Shown: piece by piece, positions 9,141-18,114 of the stretch
How positions within the stretch are numbered: the first letter of the stretch is position 1
How the letters are laid out: the number at the start of each line of letters is the position of its first letter
From: Dehalococcoidia bacterium
GTDB lineage: Bacteria > Chloroflexota > Dehalococcoidia > SM23-28-2 > HRBIN24
Length of the DNA: 64,000 nt
Direction of reading: 5' to 3'
NCBI GenBank assembly: GCA_025062275.1
Contig: JANXAP010000029.1
Location: forward strand, 27,049-91,048
Translations under genes and position numbers: made by a program
The notes under the pieces: model-generated
The model's database searches: none
The model's input: the letters and a program-made list of their open reading frames with translations, nothing else
Told to the model about the DNA's origin: nothing

Positions 9141-10125
9141 TCAGGCCACCTTCAGATGAGGGAGGATGAAGGGCGCCTCCAGGCCGGCCCGAGGGCTCCC
9201 TGCCGCCCATCGCCTTGGTCCGGATGCGGAAGCGGCCAATGGCCTGCTCGGTGAGGCGAGGGTGGTGGGCACCTGGGGATCATGTCGATGGAGGCAGTAG
9301 CTGTCCCAGCGCTGCGAGAGGCGCAGGAGCAGGCCCTTGAGCCTCCCCTGGGGGCTGCCCGCTAGGGGGCCGCCCCTCGCCAGCTCCTGCCAGAACGGAA
9401 GGGCTTCATGGCCCCATCTGGGGGCCTCTCCCTGAGGATGGCCCTCACCTGGGCAGCAGGGGGGCCCACCCCTCCCCCAGCCCCCTCTCCAGGCGCAGGA
9501 GCCCCCTGCTCGCCCAGGGCAGCAGGTGGAAGGAGCAGAGCTGCAGACTACAGCCCTAGCCTCCTGGCCAGGAGGCGGTAGCTGGGAGAGGTCGTCGGTC
9601 ACCAGCGCCTCCACCCCTAGCCTCTGGAGGAGGGGTGCAGGGGCCAAACTAAAGGGCCTTCGGGTCAGGCTCGTCCACCTCCATCTCCACCACCAGGCCC
9701 CTGCCCCTGGTCTTTGCCCAGAAGCCGTCTCGTTCCAGGCAGCGCACCTGCCTCCTCGGGAGCCTCCCCTTCACCTCCCCAAGGAGCGGCAGGACGTCGC
9801 CACAAGGGGTCATGGCCGAGGGCTCCAGCCCCAGCTGACAGAGGAGCCTCTGGGCGGCATCGGTGGAGAGGCCCAGGGCCCAGAGGAGGGCAGCCAGGGC
9901 CACTGTGCGCTGGCTCTGGCCTCGCCTTTCCACCCCCTCCGGGTAGTGGCGGAAGCAGCGGCGGCAGGCCGGGCAGCGGTAGCGGCGGATGACCGCCTCC
10001 GTGCGTAGGTGGCGGATGGGCCTCCTTTACCTCCCCCAGCCTTGCAACAGGTCGCTCCCGCAGCGGGGGCAGGAGGCTGGCCTGCCCTCGGGCTGGCAGG
10101 GATTTACCCACAACCACGATCTGAA
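9141..10125 (-). pseudogene. decayed DDE transposase (insertion-sequence remnant)
   Basis: Read on the minus strand in shifting frames, this region gives pieces of one transposase. First comes a zinc-ribbon N-terminus (CPRCG near 10065, then CPACRRCF near 9965) interrupted by a TAA at about 10028-10030. Next is a helical region ending in MEVDEPDPKAL with a stop at 9649. A VTDDL segment and an LCSFHLLPWA segment follow in other frames. Then LTEQAIGRFRIRT appears near 9235, and AGLEAPFILPHLKVA ends the gene in yet another frame. The order matches DDE transposases with an NNxTEQ motif near the C-terminus. At least four frame changes or stops make it non-functional. I could not assign an IS family or find convincing terminal repeats. 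Confidence 0.65.
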
Positions 10126-10338
10126 TGCGGATATGGCGCTCAGCAGCGCCTGGCTGGGTCATGGTCAGGAAGAGGGCCGAGGCGTTCGTCTTCTTGCCGC
10201 CTCTTCCCGCCTGGCTACCCGCGCACCGGCTGTCGCAAGATGTGGATAAATCCCTACTGTGCCACCTCTTGGACAGGACGGCCCCGCCACGCTAGCATCG
10301 GCGCTGGGGAGACACCGCTAGGTGGTGGGGGTTGCTGA

Positions 10339-10965
10339 ATGCGTTTAGCGGTACTGCGAGCGGGACTGATCGTCGCGATTTCTGCCCTCGTACTCATACC
10401 TTCACCGGCTGGAGCACAGCGGGATCCTAACAGGGTTGAAATCAATTGGCATCCGGCGCCCGCTGTGGACAACCACACATATTGCCTGGCAAACTATCAT
10501 TTTGACGTCCTTCGCGGCACGTGCACAGGGAGTTTCAGCGTGCACCTCCACAGCTGGTCGTTCTATGGGACAACCCGAGCGGTGCTGTCGGTATTTCTGT
10601 ATGATGGCGAGTACACCGATGGCTGCGACTATCTTGAGTTTCGAGCGGTGGACTTCCGTGGCCGCCTGATGGGTCGCTACCGATATGTCCACGTGCGTGA
10701 CGTAAATGCCAATGGAGCGGGACTGGACATATGGGCGGCACCTGAACCGTACGGCTATCAGCAGGACATGGAGATCTACGCCAGCACGGTCGAGGACACC
10801 AACTGCAGCGTAGGCTGGACTGGGCATCATGTACACCAAGATTGCCGCGACTGCTGGGCGCTGACCGCTTCGAACACAGATCCACAGAATAACCCCACCG
10901 GCAAGTCCGGCCTAGACGTTTGGCTCTGGACGCACTGGTTACATAAGTGGGAGTGGTATCCTTAA
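10339..10965 (+). CDS. exported cysteine-containing protein of unknown function
   Basis: This 208-residue protein begins with a clear signal peptide (hydrophobic residues 8-20, likely cut after the AGA at 24-26). The mature part has six cysteines (in TYC, GTC, DGC, TNC, QDC and RDC contexts), many aromatic residues and no membrane anchor, so it is probably a secreted disulfide-stabilised beta-rich protein. No known domain is recognised. Base composition looks lower in G+C than the flanking metabolic genes, and an insertion-sequence remnant lies just upstream, which fits acquisition by transfer. It is followed after 24 bases by another exported protein. Confidence 0.7.
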   Translation: MRLAVLRAGLIVAISALVLIPSPAGAQRDPNRVEINWHPAPAVDNHTYCLANYHFDVLRGTCTGSFSVHLHSWSFYGTTRAVLSVFLYDGEYTDGCDYLEFRAVDFRGRLMGRYRYVHVRDVNANGAGLDIWAAPEPYGYQQDMEIYASTVEDTNCSVGWTGHHVHQDCRDCWALTASNTDPQNNPTGKSGLDVWLWTHWLHKWEWYP

Positions 10966-10989
10966 AAGGGCTGCGGGAGGTGACGGGAA

Positions 10990-11688
10990 GTGAAGCGACG
11001 AGCCATCAGCCTGGTCCTAGTGCTGATAGCTCTATCGGTGGGCAGCGTTATAGGAGCGCAAAGGCTGGAGACTTTCCCCCTTGGGGGAGGCGCGAAGCTG
11101 CCGGTGGAAGACCAGTCACAGGGAGACGTGGTCGCCGAGGCGAAACGGGCCCTGCAGGAGGACCAGCAGCTTCCTCGCTATCAAGGCGTGCTGGGGCCCT
11201 TTCTTATCGGTTCCGGCACAGCGGATTTTCCGCCTTGTGACCAATTGGGACGTCCGGCGGACGCGGTAGCCCGCAGCTCGGAACTCTACCATCCGATGTT
11301 GGAGGGCGCCTTTGCGCCGGGAGTCTATAGCCCGGTGGGGATAGGTGGATGCCTATCGCCTCAGGTGCGGGTGGATTATATCGGTGCAGATGTGCTGAAC
11401 GCCGAGGGCCGTTCCGTCGGCTACATGTTTCGACGCTATTTCATCGGCCAACCCAAGGTGGGCGCTGAGGCGCCTCTGACGCGTATGCGCGTGGAAAACA
11501 TTGGCGGCTACCCAGCCTTGGTCATCGTCCCCGTCCAGGGCGCGCTGGTGGACGATGCCATCGTTATCGCCATCGAGCGAATGCCGGACGGGAGCCGTCC
11601 AGGCATCATGGTGGGAGCCCAAGTGATGCAGGATTTGGAGCTTGCTCGAAGCGTAGTAGAGCAGCTCATCCGCAACCAGGAAGGATAA
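10990..11688 (+). CDS. exported hypothetical protein
   Basis: This 232-residue protein starts at a GTG preceded by GGGAGG. It has an N-terminal signal peptide (residues 1-22, MKRR then a hydrophobic stretch) and two cysteines in the mature part. The C-terminal half contains a segment of alternating hydrophobic strands (ALVIVPVQGALVDDAIVIAI) followed by an amphipathic helix. I do not recognise the family. It probably forms an operon with the preceding exported protein, and both share the slightly lower G+C of this island. Confidence 0.7.
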   Translation: MKRRAISLVLVLIALSVGSVIGAQRLETFPLGGGAKLPVEDQSQGDVVAEAKRALQEDQQLPRYQGVLGPFLIGSGTADFPPCDQLGRPADAVARSSELYHPMLEGAFAPGVYSPVGIGGCLSPQVRVDYIGADVLNAEGRSVGYMFRRYFIGQPKVGAEAPLTRMRVENIGGYPALVIVPVQGALVDDAIVIAIERMPDGSRPGIMVGAQVMQDLELARSVVEQLIRNQEG

Positions 11689-11736
11689 ACTGCGGTCGTC
11701 CTCGCAGGCAACTTTCCTCTCACGCTCGCCAGCCGC

Positions 11737-12012
11737 CTAGGTTGTGGCCCTAAGCAGCGGAGGCCTCCTGCCGTTGCCCAGGCGCCGGTCGTGATAGACC
11801 CGCGCCACGGAGCCCTCTCCGAGGGCCAAGACCAGCCGGAAGAGCTTGCAGTCATCAAACCTGTCGGCCACATAGATGAGGCGCTGCCCCTTCCCTGTCA
11901 TATCGCCGATGCAATGACGCTGAGTCTCGCGAGTCGGCCTCCCACTTAGGCCAGCGGCCTCGGCCGCCTCCGGCCCAGGGTTGGGACAACTTCCCACCGC
12001 GGGCAAGGCCAA
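11737..12012 (-). CDS. doubtful small ORF in a 430-base spacer
   Basis: The 11689-12115 spacer between the exported-protein pair and the CoA-transferase cluster holds no confident gene. This 91-codon minus-strand frame contains a protein-like central segment (RLIYVADRFDDCKLFRLVLAL) that could start at an internal ATG near 11900, giving about 54 residues. No ribosome site is visible and no family is recognised. It may be a fragment of a lost gene or a chance frame in G+C-rich DNA. Confidence 0.2.
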   Translation of the reverse strand: MALPAVGSCPNPGPEAAEAAGLSGRPTRETQRHCIGDMTGKGQRLIYVADRFDDCKLFRLVLALGEGSVARVYHDRRLGNGRRPPLLRATT

Positions 12013-12115
12013 CCGTTTCGTTACCGTCTGGGGACCTTTCTCCCAAAATGGGATGAAAGGAGCCCGAGCGAAGGACTTTGCCCCGCGCCCTGGCTGGGAA
12101 GCGACGGGCAGGGGG

Positions 12116-13342
12116 CTACTGCAGCACGCCGTCCACTACCAGTTCGGCGATCTCCTCTTCGGAGAGGCCCAGCACCTGTTTGCAGACGTATTCGGTGTGC
12201 TGGCCGAGGAGCGGCGCGGGCCCTCTCGGACCGCCGGGGGTGTCCGACAGGCGGAAGCCGGGGCCATCGTAGGCGGTGCGGCCCGCCTCGGGGTGCTCCA
12301 GGTAGTGGTAGTAGCCGCGCGCCTTCAGATGAGGGTCGCGGTCCAGGGTGTCGGCAGCGCTCTGCACCACCCCTGCCGCCACGCCGGCGGCCTGGAGCAG
12401 CTCCATCACCTCTTCCGCCTCTCGTTGCGATGTCCACGACTCTATGAGGCGGTCGAGCTCGTCCTCATGGGCCTTGCGCCCCAGCAGCGTGGCGAAGCGC
12501 TCCTCTCGAGTCCACTCTTCGCCCACCACGCGGCAGAAGGCCTCCCACTCGTCGTCGGTAAAGACAGCGATGGCCACCCAGCGGTCGTCGCCCCGGCAGG
12601 GGTAGGCCCCGTGGGGGCAGGCGTAAGGGAGGCGGTTGCCCTGTCGCTCCTGCACGCGGCCGTTGGCGGCGCAGTCCAGCAGCGCCACGCCGATGACGTT
12701 CACCGACGACTCCAGCTGGGCCACCTCGATGAGCTGGCCCTTGCCGGTGCGGTTGCGGTAGTGCAGGGCGGCCAGGGTGGCCACCAGGGCATGGCCCGGG
12801 TTCACCACGTAGTCGGTGTAGTTGGTGCCCAGGCCCACGGGCGGACGGTGGGGGAAGCCCGACAGGTAGCTGAGGCCGGCCAGGGGGGTGATGACGGCGC
12901 CGAAGCCGGCGAAGTCGCGGTGGGGACCCGTGAGCCCCTGCATGGGCTCCCGCACCATAATGATGTCCGGCTTCACCTGCACGATGCGCTCGTAGGTCAG
13001 CCCCCACTTCTCGAAGGTGCCCGGGGTGAAGTTTTCGGCGACGATGTCGCTCTTGGCGATGAGGCGCAGGGCCAGCTCTCGCCCCTGCTGGCTGGCCATG
13101 TTCAGGGAGAAGGACAGCTTACCGGCGTTGAAGTTGTTGTAGTAGCCCGACAGGTTGATGCCCGGCGGCTTGTCCTTGGGCATGGGCTGGGTCAGGCGCA
13201 GGCCATCGGGCCGGATCTGCGACTCGACCCGTATGACCTCGGCGCCGTAGTGGGCGAGGGCCATGGTGAAGATAGGGCCGGCGCCGAACCAGGAGAAGTC
13301 GGCCACCCGTATGCCCTTCAGGGGCAGGTCGTCGCTGGTCAT
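12116..13342 (-). CDS. type III CoA-transferase (CaiB/BaiF family)
   Basis: A 408-residue family III CoA-transferase, which moves CoA between carboxylic acids through aspartyl-CoA and glutamyl anhydride intermediates. The N-terminal motif DLPLKGIRVADFSWFGAGP and the GAEVIRVES strand are typical, as are NFNAGKLSFSLNM and the PDIIMVREPMQG region, where this member departs from the usual sequence. Length is normal. It is the last gene of a minus-strand cluster of four such enzymes. The acyl substrate cannot be read from sequence. Start codon ATG at 13342, 30 bases after the stop of the next gene upstream. Confidence 0.9.
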   Translation of the reverse strand: MTSDDLPLKGIRVADFSWFGAGPIFTMALAHYGAEVIRVESQIRPDGLRLTQPMPKDKPPGINLSGYYNNFNAGKLSFSLNMASQQGRELALRLIAKSDIVAENFTPGTFEKWGLTYERIVQVKPDIIMVREPMQGLTGPHRDFAGFGAVITPLAGLSYLSGFPHRPPVGLGTNYTDYVVNPGHALVATLAALHYRNRTGKGQLIEVAQLESSVNVIGVALLDCAANGRVQERQGNRLPYACPHGAYPCRGDDRWVAIAVFTDDEWEAFCRVVGEEWTREERFATLLGRKAHEDELDRLIESWTSQREAEEVMELLQAAGVAAGVVQSAADTLDRDPHLKARGYYHYLEHPEAGRTAYDGPGFRLSDTPGGPRGPAPLLGQHTEYVCKQVLGLSEEEIAELVVDGVLQ

Positions 13343-13372
13343 GGCTCCACCTCCTCGCTCGCGGCCGGGCAG

Positions 13373-14677
13373 CTAGATGACGCCAGCGCCGGCCAGGGCG
13401 GCTAGCTCGGCTTCCGTGAGGCCCAGCTCCTCCAGGTAGACCTCCCGGTTGTGCTCGCCAATGCGCGGGGGCCGACGCCAGATGCGGGCCGGCGTCCCGT
13501 GCAGGCGGTAGGGCGGCCCGGGATAACGGATGACGGCCCCCAGCTCCGGGTGTTCCACCTCCTGGAAGAAGCCGCGCTCGTTGAGCTGACGGTTCTCCAG
13601 CACATCCCTGGGGCTGTTGACGGGCGCGACCAGCAGGCCGCGTCGCTGTCCCTCCTCGTAAAGCTCCTGCTTGCGCTTGGACCGCACGAACCGCTCGATG
13701 ATGCGGTCCACGTGTCGGAAGCGGGGTATCCACTCCTGGGCAGCACTGGTGTCGGCCCCCTGGTAAAGCTGGGCCAGCAGACGCAGGTCCAGGCGGGAGA
13801 ACACGTCTTGCCACTCGGGGGCGGTCAGGTCCTCGGCCATTCCCTCCTCGGCCATCCACTGGATCAGGACCGAGATGGGGGCGCCGAAGCCAGGGACGCC
13901 GATCATCAGGTAGACATGGCCATCGGCACATTCGTAAGTGCCGATGCCCGGCACGCGGAACCATTCGCCGCTGGGGAGGCGGCGGCCCTCTCCCTGGCGC
14001 TGCCTCAGCTCTCGGCGCAGGTCCCAGTACTGCATGGCCGTCTCCTGGTTCATGGCCAGCGCCTCCTGCATGGACACCTCCACCAGCTGCCCGTGGCCGC
14101 TGCGGTCGCGACCGATGAGGGCGGTGAGGATGCCAGCGCAGGCCTGCACCGAGGCGCAGTAGTGCGACTGGTCCCCGTAGGGTCGATTGGGCGGGTCTTC
14201 GGGGAAGCCGGCCAGATACATCATGCCGCTCATCGCCACAGCGATGAGGTCGCTGCTCTTGTAGTGGGCATGGGGGCCCCACAGCCCGAAGCCGGTGATG
14301 GAGCAGTAGACCAGCCCCGGGTTCAGCTGACGCAGAGACTGGTAGCCCAGCCCCAGCGATTCCATGTACCCGGGCGGGAAGCAATCGATGATCACGTCAG
14401 CCCGCTGGGCCAGCCGTCGCAGAAGGGCACGGCCGTCGGCGCGTTGCAGGTCGAGGGTTATGGAGCGCTTAGACGTATTGAAGGCGAAGAAGTACAGGCT
14501 CTTCTCGGGGTGGGGGTCATCGTGAAAAAAGGGGGGCAGACGGCGCGAGGGGTCTCCCCCTGGCGGCTCGACCTTGATGACGTCGGCGCCCAGGTCGGCC
14601 AGCAGCTTGCCACAGTATGCGCCCGCAGCTCCAGGCAGCTCCAGGACACGCAGGTCTGACAGGGGGCCTTCGCTCAT
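13373..14677 (-). CDS. type III CoA-transferase (CaiB/BaiF family)
   Basis: A 434-residue CaiB/BaiF enzyme. SDLRVLELPGAAGAYCGKLLADLGADVIKVEPPGGD at the N-terminus is the canonical CoA-binding start, followed by FAFNTSKRSITLDL and the ITGFGLWGPHAHYKSSD segment in the active-site region. The ATG at 14677 is chosen over one at 14707 because a GGAG lies nine bases before it and the protein then begins at the conserved region. The preceding alpha/beta hydrolase frame runs 161 bases into this gene, which I attribute to a frameshift there. Confidence 0.9.
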   Translation of the reverse strand: MSEGPLSDLRVLELPGAAGAYCGKLLADLGADVIKVEPPGGDPSRRLPPFFHDDPHPEKSLYFFAFNTSKRSITLDLQRADGRALLRRLAQRADVIIDCFPPGYMESLGLGYQSLRQLNPGLVYCSITGFGLWGPHAHYKSSDLIAVAMSGMMYLAGFPEDPPNRPYGDQSHYCASVQACAGILTALIGRDRSGHGQLVEVSMQEALAMNQETAMQYWDLRRELRQRQGEGRRLPSGEWFRVPGIGTYECADGHVYLMIGVPGFGAPISVLIQWMAEEGMAEDLTAPEWQDVFSRLDLRLLAQLYQGADTSAAQEWIPRFRHVDRIIERFVRSKRKQELYEEGQRRGLLVAPVNSPRDVLENRQLNERGFFQEVEHPELGAVIRYPGPPYRLHGTPARIWRRPPRIGEHNREVYLEELGLTEAELAALAGAGVI

Positions 14678-15590
14678 AGGCTGCTCCTTCCCAGAGGGTC
14701 GTGCCAATTTTAACCCGAAGGCCCCTCAGCTTGACAACCGGGCTCTCCCTTAAGGAAGGGGGGGCCAGCTCCAGGAAGGCGTCGGGCCGCTCGAGAAGCA
14801 GGTTGTGGCCACAGTCGGGGACTATACGGCAAGTGGCCCCCGGGATGATCGAGGCCAGCCGCAGGGAGGACCGCGCCGGGACCATCCGTGCGTCCTCCCC
14901 GTCCAGCACGAGGGTGGGGCAGCAGACGCGACGGGCCTCCGGCGTCAGGTCCAGGCGAAGCAACTGTCTCGCCACGTTGACCAGGGTCTGGTTGGGGACC
15001 CGCATGACATCGCGGGCCATCAGTCGCCGGTCCTCCGGCGACAGATGGCGGGTGTCGCGGGCCATGTCGAGACGCCGCACTACCACCCACCACTTGATGG
15101 GCGCCTTGGGTATCAGGTCCACCAGTCCCGGCCAGTCCACCAGCTGGAACACGAGGTGAAAGCGCCTGGGCAGGTCGGCCCCACGGTAGACCGGCCCCAC
15201 CAGCACCAGCCTCCCTACCCGTTCGGGATAGCGACTGGCGAAGGCCAGGGCAAAGGTGCCCCCCACCGATGCCCCCACCAGATGGCAGCGGTCGATGCCC
15301 AGGGCGTCCAGCAGCGACCGCAGGTGCTGGATATAGTCGTCTACAGTGGGGCGACGCGGAAGGGGTTGCGATCTGCCGAAGCCGGGCAGGTCAGGGGCAT
15401 AGGTGTGGAAGTGGCGCCCGAGTTCTGGCAGCACATGGCGGAACATCCAGGACGAGGTGCCAACCCAGCCATGCAACAGCACGAGGTGGGCCTGGGCGGC
15501 GGCGGTGGGGGCAGCCTCCCGCAGGAAGAGACGACGCCCCGCCAGAGTCAGATAGCGACCGCGGATGGCGACGCCGCCCGCCTCGGCCAT
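14517..15590 (-). CDS. alpha/beta hydrolase, C-terminus probably frameshifted
   Basis: An alpha/beta-hydrolase-fold enzyme with an HGW oxyanion region, nucleophile Ser108 in GASVGG and a catalytic histidine in DCGHN near residue 262. Family members end near residue 280. Here the frame continues for about 75 more residues into the downstream CoA-transferase. The switch point is a run of seven G (14758-14764, seven C on the coding strand). One extra base there would give a stop at 14710-14712, leaving a normal 32-base gap to the next start. The gene sits among CoA-transferases, so it may act on acyl esters or thioesters, but its substrate is unknown. Confidence 0.8.
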   Translation of the reverse strand: MAEAGGVAIRGRYLTLAGRRLFLREAAPTAAAQAHLVLLHGWVGTSSWMFRHVLPELGRHFHTYAPDLPGFGRSQPLPRRPTVDDYIQHLRSLLDALGIDRCHLVGASVGGTFALAFASRYPERVGRLVLVGPVYRGADLPRRFHLVFQLVDWPGLVDLIPKAPIKWWVVVRRLDMARDTRHLSPEDRRLMARDVMRVPNQTLVNVARQLLRLDLTPEARRVCCPTLVLDGEDARMVPARSSLRLASIIPGATCRIVPDCGHNLLLERPDAFLELAPPSLRESPVVKLRGLRVKIGTTLWEGAAYERRPPVRPACPGAAWSCGRILWQAAGRPGRRRHQGRAARGRPLAPSAPLFSR

Positions 15591-15646
15591 GGCCGCCCAT
15601 CATCATAGGTGGACGGAGGCGGACAGGCAAGGCAGCCCGGCACGCC

Positions 15647-16864
15647 TCAGTATATGACTTCCTCCCTCACCAGGCGGTCGAACTCCTCGTCGGACATCCC
15701 CAGCAGCCCCTTGAACACCTTCTCGTTGTCCTGTCCGATCATGGGGCCAGGGCGGACCACGGGCTGGCTCTCGCTCAACTTCACATAAGAACCGTAGATG
15801 GTCTCGTTGAAACAAAGGGGGTGATGGACCTCGATGAAGGTCTGGCGCTGGCGGAAGTGGGGATCGTGGTAGAGGTCCGATATATGGAGCACGGGGGTGG
15901 CAGGCACGCCGAACTGCTGGAGCCGGTGGGCCAGCTCGTAGTCGTTGAACTGGGCAGTCCAGCGGGCGATGTGGGCATGCAGCTCGTCGATGTTTCTGAC
16001 GCGGTCGGCCAGGGTGTGAAAGCGAGGGTCGGAGGCCCAGGAAGGCTCCCCCATGGCGGCCACCAGCCCTCGCCACTCCTCCTCGGTAAGGCATGCTATG
16101 GCGATCCAGCGGTCGTCGCCGCTGCAAGGAAAGACGCCATGGGGGGCGCCCAGGCCCAGGGGGTGACGGTTGCCCATGGGACCGTGGACCCGTCCGTTGA
16201 AGAAGTAGTCCATGATGTGGGGCACCATCATCTGCATGATGCCCTCCTGCTGGGAGAAGTCCACGTGGCAGCCCTGGCCGGTCATGTCCCGCCAGCGCAG
16301 GGCCACCAGGGCGGTGAAGGCAGCCGCCACCCCCAGCAAGGGGTCGGCGAAGGCGTTCTCGAAGCTCTGAGGCTCCTCGCCCACGTACCCCGTCACGCTG
16401 TCGAGGCCCGTGAGGCTAGAAAGGGTCACCCCGTATGTGCGCAGGTGGCTCAGGGGGCCGTAGAGCCCGGCGGGCCGGATAGAGACCAGCACTACCCGGG
16501 GATTGACCTGGCGAAGGCGGTCGTAGCCCAGGCCCAGCTTCTCTATGACTCCCGGCGCCCAGTTCTCGCCTACTATGTCCACCCTCTCCACCAGCCTCAG
16601 GGCCAGCTCTCTCGCCTCGGGCTTTTCCAGGTTCAGGGTGATGCTGCCGTTGCCCGCCCAGCCGGCGTGGTTCTGCAGGCTGCGGTCGGGGTCCTGAATG
16701 CCCTCGGCGAATGGGGGCAAAAGACGGTTGACGTCTATCTGCTTGCGCGACTCGACCTTGTACACCTCGGCCCCGAGAAAGGCCAGGGTCTGCCCGAAGA
16801 CCGGCCCCAGCCACACGGTGCCGAAGTTGAGCACCTTCACGCCCTGCAGCGGTAGCGCCGCCAT
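15647..16864 (-). CDS. type III CoA-transferase (CaiB/BaiF family)
   Basis: A 405-residue CaiB/BaiF enzyme. It opens with LPLQGVKVLNFGTVWLGP, then GAEVYKVESRK, and continues with NHAGWAGNGSITLNLEK, a variant of the usual NxNKRSI segment. The ATG at 16864 follows GGAGGAG closely and matches the family start; a TTG at 16904-16906 would extend it but overlaps the neighbouring stop. It lies between a paralog and a hydrolase on the minus strand. Its divergence from the other three copies suggests a different acyl substrate rather than a recent duplication. Confidence 0.9.
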   Translation of the reverse strand: MAALPLQGVKVLNFGTVWLGPVFGQTLAFLGAEVYKVESRKQIDVNRLLPPFAEGIQDPDRSLQNHAGWAGNGSITLNLEKPEARELALRLVERVDIVGENWAPGVIEKLGLGYDRLRQVNPRVVLVSIRPAGLYGPLSHLRTYGVTLSSLTGLDSVTGYVGEEPQSFENAFADPLLGVAAAFTALVALRWRDMTGQGCHVDFSQQEGIMQMMVPHIMDYFFNGRVHGPMGNRHPLGLGAPHGVFPCSGDDRWIAIACLTEEEWRGLVAAMGEPSWASDPRFHTLADRVRNIDELHAHIARWTAQFNDYELAHRLQQFGVPATPVLHISDLYHDPHFRQRQTFIEVHHPLCFNETIYGSYVKLSESQPVVRPGPMIGQDNEKVFKGLLGMSDEEFDRLVREEVIY

Positions 16865-16902
16865 CTCTCCTCCGTCCTGCGACCCTCGTAAGGCCTCCGT
16901 CC

Positions 16903-18114
16903 TCAAATAGCCCCTTGGGAGCGCAATTCGTCGATGCTAGAGGCGCTCAGGCCCAGCAGCCCGCCGAACACCTCGGCATTGTGCTGTCCCAGCCTCGGTG
17001 CCGGCCTGATGGCCGAGTCGTCGCAGGAGCTGAGGCGGGCGATAGGCCCCAGCACCCGTACCCGGCCCAGCTCCTCGTGCTCGACCTCGCGGATGAAGTT
17101 CCTGGCCCGCATGTGCGGATGTTCTACGGCCTCCTGCACGGTGTAGACGGCCGTGGTGGGGCAGAGGTTGGCCTGGCATACGTTCATGATCTCTTCTTTG
17201 GGGTGCTCCTGCGTCCACAGCTCCATGAGAGGGTAGAGGGCGTCGGCGTGCTGGGCGCGCCTGAACATGTCGCTGAAGATGTCCAGCTGCGCCCAGTCGG
17301 GGTTTCCCATGGCGTTGACCAGGCCTTGCCACTGGCGGGGGGTCAGGGCCATAACCCACACGTAGCCGTCCTTGGCCCTCAGTATCTTGGCCGGCGCGGC
17401 GATGCCGAACTGTCCCCCGGTGCGTCGCTCGTAGATGCCGTCCTGGGCGTACCCACCGATGTTCTGGCAGCCGGTGAAGAGGGCGGCGATGGCCTCGGCG
17501 GAGGAGACGTCCACGTGCTGTCCCCTGCCCACCACTTGGCGGCCGTAATAGGCAGCGAATCCCCAGGCCGCCCCCACGTAGCCGCCGTAGAAGTCGGCGA
17601 TGAAGGTGCCAGCGGCGAGCGGCTCCCTGTCGGGCTTGCCGAGATAGCGATGCCCCGCGGCCGACAGATGATAGGCGTTGAGATCGTACCCCTTCCAGTT
17701 GGCGTAGGGGCCGAAGCTGCCGAAGGGGGTGATGGAGATCATGACCACCTGGGGATTGATCTCTGCTACCGCGTCGTAGGTCAGTCGCCAGCGCTCCAGC
17801 TGGGCGGGCTGGTGGTTGTGCACCAGGATGTCCGCCCAACGGACCAGCTCCAGGAAGAGCTGGCGTCCGCGCTCGTGGTCCAGATTGATGGTCACGCCAC
17901 GCTTGTTGGTGTTGAGGGCGAGATAGATGCCGCTGGCCTCCGGGTCTGGCCTGTCGCCGGGGAACGGCCCCCAGGAGCGGGCCAGGTCGCCCTGAGGCGG
18001 CTCGACCTTTATCACATCGGCACCGAAGTCGGCGAAGAGACGGGCACAGAAGGGGGCCGAGATCACCTGCCCCAGCTCCAGGACACGCACTCCTGCCAGC
18101 GGCCCTGCGCTCAT
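16903..18114 (-). CDS. type III CoA-transferase (CaiB/BaiF family)
   Basis: A 403-residue CaiB/BaiF enzyme and the first gene of the four-copy cluster. The start at ATG 18114 is supported by a GGAGG six bases upstream and gives the family start SAGPLAGVRVLELGQVISAP. Further motifs are FGADVIKVEPPQGD, LALNTNKRGVTINLD and ITPFGSFGPYANWKGYDLN. In-frame codons upstream to 18234 lack family similarity. The 327 bases between this start and the next gene (18115-18441) hold no recognisable gene and should contain the promoter of the cluster, though I see no clear -35/-10 pair. Confidence 0.9.
   Translation of the reverse strand: MSAGPLAGVRVLELGQVISAPFCARLFADFGADVIKVEPPQGDLARSWGPFPGDRPDPEASGIYLALNTNKRGVTINLDHERGRQLFLELVRWADILVHNHQPAQLERWRLTYDAVAEINPQVVMISITPFGSFGPYANWKGYDLNAYHLSAAGHRYLGKPDREPLAAGTFIADFYGGYVGAAWGFAAYYGRQVVGRGQHVDVSSAEAIAALFTGCQNIGGYAQDGIYERRTGGQFGIAAPAKILRAKDGYVWVMALTPRQWQGLVNAMGNPDWAQLDIFSDMFRRAQHADALYPLMELWTQEHPKEEIMNVCQANLCPTTAVYTVQEAVEHPHMRARNFIREVEHEELGRVRVLGPIARLSSCDDSAIRPAPRLGQHNAEVFGGLLGLSASSIDELRSQGAI

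Noticed and set aside
10099..10254. Imperfect inverted pair GGGATTTACCCACA (10099-10112) and TGTGGATAAATCCC (10241-10254), which also contains a perfect DnaA-box-like 9-mer.
   Set aside because: Only two copies, no dnaA gene or AT-rich stretch nearby, and neither sits at a clear end of the transposase remnant, so neither an origin nor IS ends can be supported.
11855..12046. Small minus-strand frames in the 11.7-12.1 kb spacer.
   Set aside because: Several overlapping frames of similar length, none with a ribosome site or recognisable protein pattern.
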